Notes: generated by a model not told the origin, from the sequence alone. A stretch of 64,000 nucleotides of DNA from an uncultured Thermosynechococcus sp. (GCF_938074695.1 NZ_CALJEM010000003.1:1-64000); one strand, 5' to 3'; counted from the stretch's first letter, positions 1 to 9,435 are shown. Program-made: numbers and translations.

Positions 1-166
<166 letters not shown>

Positions 167-451
167 ATATCACACTGAGTTCCGCCCCAGTGCCCTAGAT
201 CCCGCCTGAGCCAAGAGATGGAGCACTGCTGAGTGGTGGCCAAACACAAAGATATCAACAGACAGTCCTTTTCCCAAGGATGGAATTAAAACAGTCACAA
301 CTGCTATATGACGGTATTTTCTGCGTACTCCATATTTTAGGGAAAGGGTCGTACCCAGTGGTTCATTACAGCTCTTATCGTCTACTGGGCGATTTCTTCA
401 TTTTCTTTTAGGATCGAAGTAGGGCTGAGTGATGCCGAAAGGAGGCCAACG

Positions 452-1048
452 ATGCGCCAACCACTCTTCAGTACTTTGATAGTTTTAGCTGCTTTTGTTG
501 GTCTCAGCAGGGCTGCTGTAGCACAGCCGATGGCGATCGCCACCTTGACCACACCTGAACTTCAGGAGCTACAACGACTGGTACCCCGCAGTGCTGAGGA
601 CTACTACAACATAGGGTTGATGCACCAAGGGACTGGTAATCTAGATGCTGCCATTGAAGCCTTTAGCCAAGCAATCAGACTCAACCCTAGCGCCGATTAC
701 TACTTTGCTCGTGGCATGGCCTACTACGACCAAGGGGATATGCAGCGGGCGATCGCCGACTTTACTACGGCAGTGCGCAATGACCCACAGTTTATTGCCG
801 CCTACTACAACCGAGGCATGGCCTATCTCGCCCTGCGAAACTATACAGCGGCGATTGCGGACTTTGATGCTGCTCTAGCACGGGATCCCCAATTTGTTGC
901 CGCCTACTACAGTCGGGGTATGGCTTACTTCGACAGCGGCAATGTGGAATTGGCGCAACGGGACTATGCGCGGGCGCGGGCACTCAACCCAACAATGACG
1001 GCTCAGTACTACGATCGCGCCCCCCGTCCCCTCACTGGAGGACCTTAG
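452..1048 (+). CDS. Secreted tetratricopeptide-repeat protein
   Basis: This 198-residue protein begins with a clear signal peptide (hydrophobic residues about 6-22, cleavage likely after AVAQ). Four TPR units follow, spanning roughly residues 49-183, with repeated YY.RGMAY and A..DF..A elements. A strong Shine-Dalgarno sequence (aaaggagg) lies 8 bases before the ATG and fixes the start. TPR arrays bind other proteins, so a periplasmic or thylakoid-lumen scaffold role is plausible, but the partner cannot be read from the sequence. The repeats are unusually rich in paired tyrosines (AAYYNRG, AAYYSRG). The gene stands alone between tpiA and a small conserved gene on the same strand. Confidence 0.85.
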   Translation: MRQPLFSTLIVLAAFVGLSRAAVAQPMAIATLTTPELQELQRLVPRSAEDYYNIGLMHQGTGNLDAAIEAFSQAIRLNPSADYYFARGMAYYDQGDMQRAIADFTTAVRNDPQFIAAYYNRGMAYLALRNYTAAIADFDAALARDPQFVAAYYSRGMAYFDSGNVELAQRDYARARALNPTMTAQYYDRAPRPLTGGP

Positions 1049-1087
1049 CACCTGAAGCCACCAAGGAGGGCGATAATAGGGCGATAA

Positions 1088-1093
1088 TATAAT
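1088..1093 (+). promoter_or_regulatory. -10 element upstream of the 1123 gene
   Basis: A perfect TATAAT sits 29 bases before the ATG at 1123, within a short duplicated gcgataata stretch. No convincing -35 hexamer is visible at 17 bases, so this is a tentative promoter. Confidence 0.4.
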
Positions 1094-1122
1094 GTGCAGG
1101 ATAAGGATGAGCGATCGCGCCT

Positions 1123-1377
1123 ATGCCCAGAACCCCGTCTGAATTTGCGGTTCATTTATTTCTGGATGGCGGTCACCGTGAGGAGGTGCGCTTCCCCACC
1201 ATTCAAGACTTCCAGAAGTGGTACAGCAATGAGTTAGCGGCCAAAGCAAATTCCAACGACTTTATTTCCGTTCCTATTAAAAATATTCAAGGGGAATACA
1301 TGGTGGTGCGTCCCTCGAAGGTGCTTGCCATTCGGGTGGAACCGGTGTTTACCTCTAGTGTGGATCGGTTTGTCTAA
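1123..1377 (+). CDS. Small conserved hypothetical protein
   Basis: An 84-residue soluble protein with no signal peptide or membrane segment. It has the look of a small alpha/beta protein (FLDGGHREEVRFPT..DFQKWY near the N-terminus, MVVRPSKVLAIRVEP near the C-terminus). A purine-rich aaggatgag lies upstream of the ATG. It ends five bases before the mltA start and is probably cotranscribed with it. I recognise the style of a short cyanobacterial conserved protein but can assign no function. Confidence 0.7.
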   Translation: MPRTPSEFAVHLFLDGGHREEVRFPTIQDFQKWYSNELAAKANSNDFISVPIKNIQGEYMVVRPSKVLAIRVEPVFTSSVDRFV

Positions 1378-1382
1378 AGCCG

Positions 1383-2555
1383 ATGGCGGGTTTATTCACT
1401 GGGTGGATTCAGGGGGTCGTCATCCTGGCAATGGGCGCGATCGCCACCGCCCCAACCGTTGCTCCCTTAATCCGCCAAAGCCAACTCCCGCCGACGGTTG
1501 CCCTGGATACAACTCTGGGGGAATCCTCCCGTGAGCGGGCACGACTTCTGCAAGCCATTGAGCACAGTTTGCGCTACCTGCGCAGCGAGAAAGGACGCCG
1601 AGACTATGCCGCCTACACCGCTCCCGGCCAGCCAGGGGCAGCCCTAGGATCCAATCTGCATCAGCGGGTGATTCGCTCCCTGGAACGCTTTCGCCATTTG
1701 GTACACATCCATCGCTCTGCGGCAGAACTCCAAGCAGCGGTGAAGCGGGAATTTGTGTTTTACCAATCCATTGGTAGCGATGGCCAAGGGCGAGTGGAGT
1801 TTACAGGCTACTATGCACCCACCTACCGCGCTAGTTTAGTGCCCACCGCCGAGTACCGCTATCCCCTGTTTCGGCGTCCCCCCAATTTGGAGCAGTGGCC
1901 ACAACCCCACCCAACCCGCTTGGAACTGGAAGGGGCGGATGGTCTGCAGTGGCGCAAAGGGCCTTTGCGGGGTCTGGAACTGGTCTATTTGCGCGATCGC
2001 CTAGAGGCTTTTCTGGTTCACGTCTAAGGGTCTGCGGAACTGCAACTGCCCAACGGTCGCCGCTTTACCGTCGGCTATGCCGCCAAAACCAATCACCCCT
2101 ACACCAGTATTGGCCAAGAACTTATTCGCGATGGCAAAATTGCCCGCGAGGAACTGACCCTGCCGCGGCTTGTTGCCTACTTTAAGGCCAACCCTGCTGA
2201 GCTAGATCGCTATTTGCCCCGCAACGCCAGCTTTGTTTTCTTTGAATACACCCAAGGTCGGCCACCCACCGGCAGTCTCTCCACACCCGTGACCCCAGAG
2301 CGGTCGATCGCCACCGATAAGGCCTTGATGCCACCGGGTGCCTTGGCCGTGATCGACACGAAAATTCCCCTCAAAGCCCAAGGTCAATGGCAGCCAACTC
2401 CCGTCAGCCGTTTTGTCTTGGATCAGGATACAGGCAGTGCCATTCGCGGGCCGGGGCGTGTGGATATTTTCATGGGCACAGGAGATGTAGCCAAGGCGCG
2501 GGCGGGTCTGATCAATACGCCGGGGCAGTTGTACTATTTGCTCCTGCGGGAATAG
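1383..2555 (+). pseudogene. mltA: Membrane-bound lytic murein transglycosylase A, interrupted by an in-frame TAA
   Basis: MltA cleaves glycan strands of peptidoglycan to 1,6-anhydromuropeptides in the periplasm. The ORF track splits this locus into 1383..2027 and 2214..2555, but both are in the same frame and the frame between them is open except for one TAA at 2025-2027. Reading through gives about 390 residues: an N-terminal hydrophobic segment, the FTGYYAP motif near residue 142, LVHV-stop-GSAEL at residue 215 (families normally read H(V/I)QGS), then AAKTNHPYTSIGQ, SFVFF and the C-terminal 3D-like region with RVDIFMGTG. The stop replaces the expected glutamine and differs from CAA by one C-to-T change. 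No frameshift is needed. It is either a recent nonsense mutation or a base-call error; a functional truncated product is unlikely because the catalytic region follows the stop. Confidence 0.85.
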
Positions 2556-3605
2556 CTAGGGGTGCAGCGCTACTTTAATCACTTGGCGCGCCTTCATTGC
2601 TTGGAGGACGCTTTCAATCTCCGTTAGGGGGGCTTGGCCACTAATCAGTTTCTCGAAGGGGAGCGTGCCACTGGCAATTAACTCTAGAGCTTGGCGGACA
2701 AAGGTGGGCGTGTTGTGAAAGACTCCCTTGAGAGTCAATTCTTCGTAGTGCAGGCGCTCAGTGTCCACGCGGATGGCGGTTTGCCGCGGGCAGCCGCCAA
2801 AGAGGTTAATCGTGGCACCGGGGCGACCACAGGCGATCGCCGTTTCCCAGACTTCGGGAACCCCAGTGGCTTCAATGACAATATCGGCGCCGCGCCCCTC
2901 TGTCCAATCTCGGACGACAGCGGGAATATCGCTGCACTGGTGATGATTGATGGTCTGCTCTGCCCCAAAAGTACCGGCGATCCCCAGCCGCTGATCAGAA
3001 CCGCCAAAGGCGAAGACCCGCGCTCCCTGCTGAGCCAGAACACCAATGAACATCAAACCAATGGCACCATCGCCAAGGACAACAATTTGCGGTGGACTGG
3101 GCCACTGCTCAACCATGGCGGGGTCAAACCCAGAGCGAGCCACACCGTGGAGAACACAGGCAAGGGGTTCTGTGAGCGCCGCCAAGGCAAAGGAGAGGGA
3201 CTCGGGAATGGGCAGCAGATTCTGGCGGACAATGCTGGCGGGAATTTTTAGATATTCGGCAAAGGTGCCATTGTTGAACTCTAGGTGAGGGCAGAGGGAA
3301 AAGGCCTGTCGCTGGCAGTAAAAACATTGGCCACAGGGGGCAGAATTATTGGCCACTACGCGATCGCCCACCTGCCATCCGGTCACCCCCGCTCCTAAGG
3401 CCACAATTTCTCCTGCTGCTTCATGGCCAAAGAGAATGGGCGGCGTCAGCATCCGCGCATGACCTCCCCGCTGCCACACCTTTAAGTCAGTGCCACAGGT
3501 GGTTGCTGCCCGCACCCGAATCACCACTTCCCCCGGCCCCGGCGTGGGATCGGCCACGCTTTCGATGCGCACATCTTCTTTGCCGTAGAGCACTGCTGCT
3601 TTCAT
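2556..3605 (-). CDS. Zinc-dependent medium-chain alcohol/sorbitol-type dehydrogenase
   Basis: This 349-residue protein has the full medium-chain dehydrogenase layout. The N-terminal GroES-like domain carries catalytic zinc ligands Cys37 and the His61-Glu62 pair (FGHEAAGE). The structural zinc site is Cys91, Cys94, Cys97 and Cys105. A Rossmann fold starts near residue 172 (VVLGDGAIG). The family oxidises alcohols or polyols with NAD(P); the substrate cannot be told, and threonine or sorbitol dehydrogenase-like are both possible. It converges on the mltA relic, its stop lying directly next to the mltA stop. It lies 18 bases downstream of mraY on the same strand. Confidence 0.85.
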   Translation of the reverse strand: MKAAVLYGKEDVRIESVADPTPGPGEVVIRVRAATTCGTDLKVWQRGGHARMLTPPILFGHEAAGEIVALGAGVTGWQVGDRVVANNSAPCGQCFYCQRQAFSLCPHLEFNNGTFAEYLKIPASIVRQNLLPIPESLSFALAALTEPLACVLHGVARSGFDPAMVEQWPSPPQIVVLGDGAIGLMFIGVLAQQGARVFAFGGSDQRLGIAGTFGAEQTINHHQCSDIPAVVRDWTEGRGADIVIEATGVPEVWETAIACGRPGATINLFGGCPRQTAIRVDTERLHYEELTLKGVFHNTPTFVRQALELIASGTLPFEKLISGQAPLTEIESVLQAMKARQVIKVALHP

Positions 3606-3623
3606 CGAGATTCCCCGCCAGAC

Positions 3624-4742
3624 TTAGGTCAGCCATTTCAGGAAGCCACAGAGCACCCCCAAGAGGGCAACCACCCCGTAGAATGTACTCACAACCCGCA
3701 GTTCTGACCAGCCGCCCAATTCAAAGTGATGGTGCAGGGGAGCCATCCGCAGTAGTCGTTTGCCCACACCGTCAGGTCCCTTTGTGGCTTTGTAGTAGAG
3801 CACCTGGGCAATCACTGAGAGCGACTCCACAAAAAAAAGACCGCTAACAATCAACAGCTCCCAAAGGTGGTGACTCGCCAAGCCAATGCCCGCTAGGAGC
3901 GCCCCAAGCGCCAGGGAACCCGTATCCCCCATAAATACCCGCGCCGGATGGTAATTGTGCCCGAGAAAGCCAAGGCAGGCACCACTCATGACCGCCGCCA
4001 AAATTTGCAAATCAGGATGGGGAGTGAGAATCATTCCCAGAACCAACAGGGCGATCGCTGCGGTGCCGGCTGCTAGGCCATCTAGGCCATCGGTGAGATT
4101 TAGGGCATTCCCTTCCGCCATCGGCACAAAAATTGCCAGGGGAATAAAGCCTATTCCCAGCGGCCAGACCCATCCCCACGGAGCAGTGACAATGGTTGCA
4201 GCGGGATCACTACCCACTAGCCAAGCACAGAAGAGCGCTGCCCCCATACCCTCTAGGAGGAGCCGCAGCCGAGCCGATAAGCCTTTATTGGATTTGCGCC
4301 GCAGCACTTGCCAGTCATCCCACCAGCCAATGGTGGCATACCAGAGCACCAACAGGGCGATCGCCCCCACTGTTGCCGATAGTTTCCCCTGAACCAGTCC
4401 CGTCCACAGGAGTGCCAGACCCAACCCCGTTGGCACAAAAAAGATTCCCCCCATCGTCGGTGTGCCCGATTTTTGTAGGTGGGATTGCGGGCCATCTTCG
4501 CGAATAATTTGCCCTGTCTTTAGTCGCCGTAGGATGGGCACCACAGCCATCCCGAGAACCGCAACGACAGCAAAACCCACCACCCAAGGCACCGTTAAGG
4601 TTTGCAGCGGCTGCCGCCACTGAGTTGCCTTGGTGTCGTAGGCAAGACTTGCCATGAGCAGGGCAATGGCAAGAAGGCCAAAAAGTCGCTGTCCTGTGAG
4701 CCAAGTGGCTTTAACTGTGGCGGTGGTTTTGGGCGAGGGCAT
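3624..4742 (-). CDS. mraY: Phospho-N-acetylmuramoyl-pentapeptide transferase
   Basis: MraY is the inner-membrane enzyme that moves phospho-MurNAc-pentapeptide from UDP to undecaprenyl phosphate, making lipid I. The protein (372 residues from this start) is highly hydrophobic with about ten membrane segments. It carries family motifs SGTPTMGG, the acidic pair in GWWDDW, NLTDGLDGLA, FMGDTGSLALG and the PLHHHFE histidine motif near the C-terminus. The track begins at a GTG at 4763; I prefer the ATG at 4742 because the extra seven residues look non-native, but neither start has a strong ribosome binding site. It follows the DUF3134 gene on the same strand. Confidence 0.95.
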   Translation of the reverse strand: MPSPKTTATVKATWLTGQRLFGLLAIALLMASLAYDTKATQWRQPLQTLTVPWVVGFAVVAVLGMAVVPILRRLKTGQIIREDGPQSHLQKSGTPTMGGIFFVPTGLGLALLWTGLVQGKLSATVGAIALLVLWYATIGWWDDWQVLRRKSNKGLSARLRLLLEGMGAALFCAWLVGSDPAATIVTAPWGWVWPLGIGFIPLAIFVPMAEGNALNLTDGLDGLAAGTAAIALLVLGMILTPHPDLQILAAVMSGACLGFLGHNYHPARVFMGDTGSLALGALLAGIGLASHHLWELLIVSGLFFVESLSVIAQVLYYKATKGPDGVGKRLLRMAPLHHHFELGGWSELRVVSTFYGVVALLGVLCGFLKWLT

Positions 4743-4787
4743 GGGAATCTTACAGCACGTCACTCCGATAATAGGGGCATCCGTGCG

Positions 4788-5033
4788 CTACTCCTCAAGC
4801 CCTAGGTCCTCTTCTTCGTCGTAATCCCCCAAGGAGTCACCAACAAACTCTTCAATTTCACCCATATCATCAAGGGCGCTATCTAGAAGGGGATCTGCCT
4901 CATTGCCATCGCGAGCAATCAATCGACCCGTTTGCTGTAACCATTCCAAAATGGAGCGATCTGAACGCCCCGCCGCTGTTAAGTTCTTTTGGGAAATGGG
5001 TTCTTCGTACAAGGAGGGGTTGTATAGGGTCAT
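4788..5033 (-). CDS. DUF3134-type small acidic cyanobacterial protein
   Basis: An 81-residue protein starting MTLYNPSLYEEP with a central ILEWLQQTGRLIARD stretch, as I remember for the cyanobacterial DUF3134 family. The last third is strongly acidic (GDYDEEEDLGLEE). It has no signal peptide or membrane segment. Function is unknown. It is the first gene of a probable two-gene unit with mraY (45 bases to the chosen mraY start). The family assignment is from memory. Confidence 0.7.
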   Translation of the reverse strand: MTLYNPSLYEEPISQKNLTAAGRSDRSILEWLQQTGRLIARDGNEADPLLDSALDDMGEIEEFVGDSLGDYDEEEDLGLEE

Positions 5034-5127
5034 AGGGCTAGGCTAGACAGGGTTGTGGTAGTCCAATCCTTAAGTGTAACGTCTGGCTACAGGAATGTAA
5101 ATCTTCAGCCTGTGGCGATCGCTTAAG

Positions 5128-5157
5128 GTGACACATTCCTTGGAACCTGCCTACACT
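5128..5157 (+). promoter_or_regulatory. Sigma-70-type promoter for the small secreted protein
   Basis: GTGACA (5128-5133, five of six to TTGACA), an 18-base spacer and TACACT (5152-5157) lie about 60 bases before the ATG at 5217. Confidence 0.5.
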
Positions 5158-5216
5158 GGAGAAGTCATTAAAGAGTGAATGGACATTCAACATTTGACAC
5201 ACGAGGGATAAAAAGC

Positions 5217-5540
5217 ATGTCTTTACCAAAGAAATCATCCATCGCCTTTGCTGTTTTGAGTGCAGTGTCCCTCGCGGGGGGGGCGATCGCTGCTCCTTAT
5301 CCCCCAGAAGTAGTTTCCCGATTTACGAGTGAATGTACGACTGCTCTGCAACAACAGGTGCCGCAAATGGCACAGTACGGTAACGCTTACTGTAGCTGTG
5401 TGATCAATGAATTGCAATCGTCACTGACCTTAGCCCAGTTTCAGGCAATCGGTGAAGATGTCCAGACCAATGTGACCCCAGAAGTGCGCCAGATGCTTAC
5501 TAAAACGGCACAAACCTGCCTGCAACGAATTACTCGGTAA
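5217..5540 (+). CDS. Small secreted four-cysteine protein
   Basis: I take the ATG at 5217, not the track start at 5175, because it opens directly into a signal peptide (MSLPKKSS, then hydrophobic AFAVLSAVSLAGGAIAA). The result is 107 residues with a mature protein of about 80. The mature part contains four cysteines (SECTTA, AYCSCV, TCLQR), a spacing compatible with two disulfides or a small helical hairpin. It is probably periplasmic or lumenal. A good promoter lies upstream. I do not recognise the family. The gene converges on metK, with 31 bases between stops. Confidence 0.75.
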   Translation: MSLPKKSSIAFAVLSAVSLAGGAIAAPYPPEVVSRFTSECTTALQQQVPQMAQYGNAYCSCVINELQSSLTLAQFQAIGEDVQTNVTPEVRQMLTKTAQTCLQRITR

Positions 5541-5571
5541 GAGGGGGGAGCCACTCCCCCCAATTGGTTGC

Positions 5572-6822
5572 CTAGACTGTGCTGAGAAACTGAGCGGCTG
5601 CCGCTTGCAGCTCTGCAACTTTATCGAGTTTTTCCCAAGGTAAGTCGAGGTCACTTCGGCCAAAGTGGCCATAGGCAGCTACATCTTGGTAGAAGCGACC
5701 GCCGCGATCTTGGGGCAGGTGACACAGGCCGAAGGTTTGGATGATGGCAGCAGGGCGCAGATCAAAGTGGCTCTTAATCAACTCCAGTAATTGCTCTGGA
5801 GCGAGTTTACCCGTGCCAAAGGTATCCACAAACAGGCTCACGGGGCGAGCAACGCCAATGGCATAGCTAATCTGTAACTCGCATTTATCGGCCAGCCCTG
5901 CGGCAACAATGTTTTTGGCGATGTAGCGAGCCATGTAGGCGGCACTGCGATCCACCTTGGTGGGGTCTTTACCGGAAAAGGCGCCGCCGCCGTGGCGGGC
6001 ATAGCCACCGTAGGTATCGACAACGAGCTTGCGTCCTGTCAGTCCCGAATCCCCTTGGGGGCCACCAATGACAAATTTGCCCGTGGGATTGACGAGAAAG
6101 CGAGTCTTGTCATCGGGTTTGATGGCCAGATCTGCAAAGACGGGGTTGACCACTGCTTCCCGCAGGTCGGCTTTGATCTTTTCTTGAACGGCGGCTTCGT
6201 CGCTAATGTCACCAATGGTGGCCGTGTGTTGGGTGGAAATCAGAATTGTATCAATGCCCACGGGCTTGCCATCTTCGTAGATGACGGTAACTTGGGTTTT
6301 GCCATCGGGACGCAGGTAAGGGAGTTGACCCGTTTTGCGGACGGCGGCCAAGCGACGTGCCATGCGGTGAGCCAAGCTAATGGGCAGGGGCATATACTCA
6401 GGGGTTTCGTTACAGGCATAGCCAAACATAATGCCTTGATCGCCCGCTCCAACGCGATCTAATTCGGCATCACTCAGGTGTTCCCGTGCTTCTTGGGCGG
6501 TGTCCACCCCTCGGGCAATGTCGGGAGATTGCTCATCAAGGGCAACGATGACAGCACAGCTATTGGCAGCAAAGCCATTTTCAGCGTCGGTATAGCCAAT
6601 TTCACGGATTTTCTGCCGTGCCAAGTTGACGTAGTTGACCTGTGCTTTGGTGGTAATTTCCCCCGTAATCAACACGAGACCCGTATTCACAACGACCTCA
6701 GCGGCAACGCGACTCTGGGGGTCTTGGGTGAGTAAAGCATCCAGAATGGCATCGGCAATTTGGTCGCAGATTTTATCGGGGTGACCTTCGGTGACGGATT
6801 CCGAACTAAATAAGTAACGCAA
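5572..6822 (-). CDS. metK: S-adenosylmethionine synthetase
   Basis: MetK makes S-adenosylmethionine from methionine and ATP in the cytosol. The 416-residue protein starts [16 protein letters not shown] and contains [10 protein letters not shown] and the P-loop-like [16 protein letters not shown]. The start is a TTG at 6822, preceded by AGGAGT at good spacing. The only nearby upstream ATG is followed by an immediate stop, so TTG is the credible start. A perfect -10 box lies about 105 bases upstream. I looked for a SAM riboswitch in the leader and saw none that I could recognise. Confidence 0.96.
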   Translation of the reverse strand: MRYLFSSESVTEGHPDKICDQIADAILDALLTQDPQSRVAAEVVVNTGLVLITGEITTKAQVNYVNLARQKIREIGYTDAENGFAANSCAVIVALDEQSPDIARGVDTAQEAREHLSDAELDRVGAGDQGIMFGYACNETPEYMPLPISLAHRMARRLAAVRKTGQLPYLRPDGKTQVTVIYEDGKPVGIDTILISTQHTATIGDISDEAAVQEKIKADLREAVVNPVFADLAIKPDDKTRFLVNPTGKFVIGGPQGDSGLTGRKLVVDTYGGYARHGGGAFSGKDPTKVDRSAAYMARYIAKNIVAAGLADKCELQISYAIGVARPVSLFVDTFGTGKLAPEQLLELIKSHFDLRPAAIIQTFGLCHLPQDRGGRFYQDVAAYGHFGRSDLDLPWEKLDKVAELQAAAAQFLSTV

Positions 6823-6926
6823 GATAGCACTCCTATGACATGAATAATTGAAAGAGATGCAATAAGTTTGTCTGCAGCAGCAGGGGCTTTTGACTAAAAA
6901 ACAAGAACCCTTTTCTAAATCCTAGG

Positions 6927-6932
6927 ATTATA
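6927..6932 (-). promoter_or_regulatory. metK: -10 element of the metK promoter
   Basis: The minus strand reads GGTATAATCC, a perfect TATAAT, giving a predicted transcript start near 6919 and a leader of roughly 100 bases. The -35 region is not a good match to TTGACA. Confidence 0.5.
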
Positions 6933-7071
6933 CCTGAGCGGCAAGACGCCCGGGTGAATGCAAGAATTGGCCAGACTAGAGGCAAATTTTAGGCCTTTCA
7001 AACTGTATGTCTGCTTCACGGGATGCCGACTATGCCGGTTGTGTGGCTCAAGACGCCTGTCGTGAATCGAA

Positions 7072-7299
7072 TTAAATTAAATTACACAAATCCCTCAACG
7101 CGGGCGATCGCTCCCCTGTTGACCATAGAGCCTGTGGAGTCGTCCCCCCACGGGACTTCGCTGCGCTGCGTTTTACGGCTGTTGTTTCCTGTGTGCCCAA
7201 GGGAGACTCCCCTTTAATTACCCGATTCCCCCCACCTCGATGGCGCAGATATTTGAGGTAGTGAGCCTGAAGAAACCCATAGTCTCGACCCAGCCAGTC
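7072..7299 (-). other. Stop-free remnant, possibly the 3' end of a decayed coding sequence
   Basis: The minus strand is open for 75 codons between a TAA near 7300 and the TAA at 7072-7074, with no plausible start. Its translation (GRDYGFLQAHYLKYL, later ETTAVKRSAAKSRGG and STGERSPAL) has the basic, Gly/Ser-rich look of some transposase C-termini. I considered an IS200/IS605 TnpB tail, but no zinc-finger or catalytic motif is present, so that is only a guess. It may be chance openness in GC-rich DNA. Confidence 0.2.
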
Positions 7300-7316
7300 T
7301 TAGCAACGCCGGGGCT

Positions 7317-7877
7317 TTAGGTGACCTCAAAGATGCCTGATTCGGTGCAAATCGCTTGGAGGGGCTGATCCCATGGGTCACGGGGCAATTCTTCTACCAC
7401 CGCTGACTCAAACACAATGCCCCAGCGACACACATGTTGCCAGTCAGGGTGGGCGAAGAGACGATCAAAAAAACCGCCGCCATAGCCGAGACGGTAGCCT
7501 TGGCGATCGCAGGCAACCGCAGGAACCAAACACAGATCAACCACCTTTAGATCGATGAGCGGAGCGTTAGCAGCAGGTTGCCAAATGCCATAACGTCCTT
7601 GCTGGAGAGAGTCTTCTTTGCCACCAAAACAATGCCACTGCAAATCCCGACCCACGATGCGGGGCAAGCCCCACTGTTTAGGCAGTGGCCAGAGGGAGCG
7701 CAAATCGGGTTCCCGCCGATGGGGCACGTAGGCCAAAACTGTGGTCGCCCGTTGAAACTGGGGATGACTAAGCAAGTGCTGACAAATGCGCTGACTGCGA
7801 TTTTGCCACTCGCGATCGCTCAAGTGCTGCCGCCATTGGAGATACTGTTGTCGCAGGTTGGTTTTTGCGTCATCCAT
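7317..7877 (-). CDS. 5-formyltetrahydrofolate cyclo-ligase family protein
   Basis: This enzyme converts 5-formyltetrahydrofolate to 5,10-methenyltetrahydrofolate using ATP, returning stored folate to one-carbon metabolism. The 186-residue length is normal for the family. The hallmark GYRLGYGGGFFDR motif is present near residue 130, and an N-terminal basic segment (LRQQYLQWRQHLSD) resembles the usual substrate-binding start. It is transcribed away from thrC, with about 215 bases between the two starts. Confidence 0.88.
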   Translation of the reverse strand: MDDAKTNLRQQYLQWRQHLSDREWQNRSQRICQHLLSHPQFQRATTVLAYVPHRREPDLRSLWPLPKQWGLPRIVGRDLQWHCFGGKEDSLQQGRYGIWQPAANAPLIDLKVVDLCLVPAVACDRQGYRLGYGGGFFDRLFAHPDWQHVCRWGIVFESAVVEELPRDPWDQPLQAICTESGIFEVT

Positions 7878-8030
7878 ATTGGTTGTGTGAGCACCGCGGC
7901 TGCCAGTGAATATATAAAATCACAAAAAGTCTCAGGATTGCGTCAACGGATGGTCGGTAACATATCCCCCAAGGAAAACAGGGAAGATTCTTGGGGGCAC
8001 TCAAATCCCGATAAAAATAGTCGGATATAT

Positions 8031-8059
8031 TTGACAGGGCGATCGCCCCCTGCTAAGAT
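8031..8059 (+). promoter_or_regulatory. thrC: thrC promoter
   Basis: A perfect TTGACA (8031-8036), a 17-base spacer containing the HIP1 palindrome GGCGATCGCC, and TAAGAT (8054-8059, five of six) lie 33 bases before the thrC ATG. This is the best-matching promoter seen in the window. Confidence 0.7.
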
Positions 8060-8092
8060 GGTCAACAACTTGTCTGAGGCAGTCTAAGACCC

Positions 8093-9391
8093 ATGACCGC
8101 AACCTTGACCTCCACTCCCGAAACCACCTACTTTACCCACCTCAAATGCAAAGAGTGTGGGGCAGAGTACGAACCCCAAGCCATTCATGTTTGCGAATAC
8201 TGCTTTGGCCCCCTTGAGGTGAAGTACGACCTCAACCGATTGGCGGCAGCCGTGACTCGCAGCACGATTGAGGCAGGTCCGAAGTCCATTTGGCGCTACC
8301 GTGCCTTTTTGCCGGTGACTTCGGCAAACCCCATTGACGTGGGGACGGGGATGACGCCCCTCCTCAAAGCCCAGCGGCTGGGGCGCCGCCTCGGACTCAA
8401 GCATCTGTATATCAAAAACGATGCAGTGAATATGCCTACCCTCAGCTTCAAGGATCGGGTGGTTTCGGTGGCGTTGACACGGGCGCGGGAACTGGGGTTT
8501 ACGACGGTCTCCTGTGCCAGTACCGGCAACTTGGCGAATTCAACAGCGGCAATTGCCGCCCACGCCGGGCTAGATTGCTGTGTCTTTATTCCCGCGGATC
8601 TGGAAGCAGGCAAGGTCTTGGGCACGCTCATCTATGGGCCAATGGTGATGGCTGTGGAGGGCAACTATGACCAAGTGAACCGCCTCTGCTCGGAAGTGGC
8701 CAATACCCATGGGTGGGGGTTTGTCAATATCAATTTGCGTCCCTACTACTCGGAAGGGTCAAAGACGCTTGGTTATGAGGTGATTGAACAGTTGGGCTGG
8801 CAGCTCCCTGACCACATTGTGGCTCCTTTGGCCTCCGGTTCTTTGTTCACAAAAATTTACAAAGGCTTCCGCGAATTTGTGGAAGTGGGTCTTGTGCCCG
8901 ACAAGCCGGTGCGCTGTAGTGGTGCTCAAGCCGCAGGTTGCTCTCCCATTGCCCAAGCCTATGCCGAAGGGCGGGACTTTGTGGCACCCGTGAAGCCCAA
9001 CACGATTGCTAAGTCCATTGCCATTGGCAACCCCGCCGATGGGGTCTATGCCCTAGACATTGCCCGCAAAACCAATGGGGCGATCGCGGCGGCCACCGAT
9101 GAAGAAATTGTGGCCGGGATTAAGCTCCTGGCCGAAACAGAGGGTATTTTTACCGAAACCGCGGGCGGCACAACCATTGCCGTGCTCAAAAAGCTGGTGG
9201 AAGCCGGCACTATTGACCCGGAAGAGGTGACGGTTGTCTATATCACGGGCAATGGCCTGAAAACCCAAGAGGCGGTGCAAAACGACATTGGCCAACCCCT
9301 GAGGATTGAACCCAAATTGGCTAGCTTTGAGCGTGCCCTAGAGCGATCGCGCACGCTGGAACGGTTAGATTGGCAACCGGTCTTGGTCTAG
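8093..9391 (+). CDS. thrC: Threonine synthase
   Basis: ThrC converts O-phosphohomoserine to threonine using pyridoxal phosphate. The 432-residue protein has an N-terminal zinc-ribbon-like C-x2-C...C-x2-C segment (CKEC and CEYC within residues 19-37). The PLP lysine is in LSFKDRVV near residue 120, with the [18 protein letters not shown] glycine-rich phosphate loop after it. The length and motifs fit the longer cyanobacterial form. The promoter is immediately upstream, and a ThiS/MoaD-like gene follows 45 bases downstream, probably cotranscribed. Confidence 0.95.
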   Translation: MTATLTSTPETTYFTHLKCKECGAEYEPQAIHVCEYCFGPLEVKYDLNRLAAAVTRSTIEAGPKSIWRYRAFLPVTSANPIDVGTGMTPLLKAQRLGRRLGLKHLYIKNDAVNMPTLSFKDRVVSVALTRARELGFTTVSCASTGNLANSTAAIAAHAGLDCCVFIPADLEAGKVLGTLIYGPMVMAVEGNYDQVNRLCSEVANTHGWGFVNINLRPYYSEGSKTLGYEVIEQLGWQLPDHIVAPLASGSLFTKIYKGFREFVEVGLVPDKPVRCSGAQAAGCSPIAQAYAEGRDFVAPVKPNTIAKSIAIGNPADGVYALDIARKTNGAIAAATDEEIVAGIKLLAETEGIFTETAGGTTIAVLKKLVEAGTIDPEEVTVVYITGNGLKTQEAVQNDIGQPLRIEPKLASFERALERSRTLERLDWQPVLV

Positions 9392-9435
9392 GTTTTCTGG
9401 TTCTTTTGAAGTTGATTGAGGGTTTCGAGAAGTCT

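Larger units (their letters stand above)
6823..7316. other. 494-base gap: metK leader plus unexplained downstream stretch
   Basis: The first 150 bases hold the metK leader and promoter. From about 7070 to 7300 the minus strand carries a stop-free frame without a start codon (described separately). The rest shows no gene I can support; the plus-strand ORF 7023..7217 looks like a shadow. Confidence 0.5.

Noticed and set aside
2691-3251. 186-residue plus-strand ORF opposite the zinc dehydrogenase
   Set aside because: It is antisense to a well-supported gene with intact zinc ligands; long shadow frames are common in GC-rich DNA.
5992-6462. 156-residue ORF opposite metK
   Set aside because: It is antisense to metK, which has all catalytic motifs.
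6823-6960. SAM riboswitch in the metK leader
   Set aside because: No recognisable SAM aptamer consensus or paired stems could be made out by eye.
7023-7217. 64-residue plus-strand ORF
   Set aside because: Composition looks non-coding and no motif is visible; likely a shadow of the gap DNA.
7878-8092. 6S RNA next to the 5-FCL gene, by analogy with E. coli ssrS-ygfA
   Set aside because: No long imperfect hairpin with a central bubble was visible; the gap is explained by the thrC promoter.
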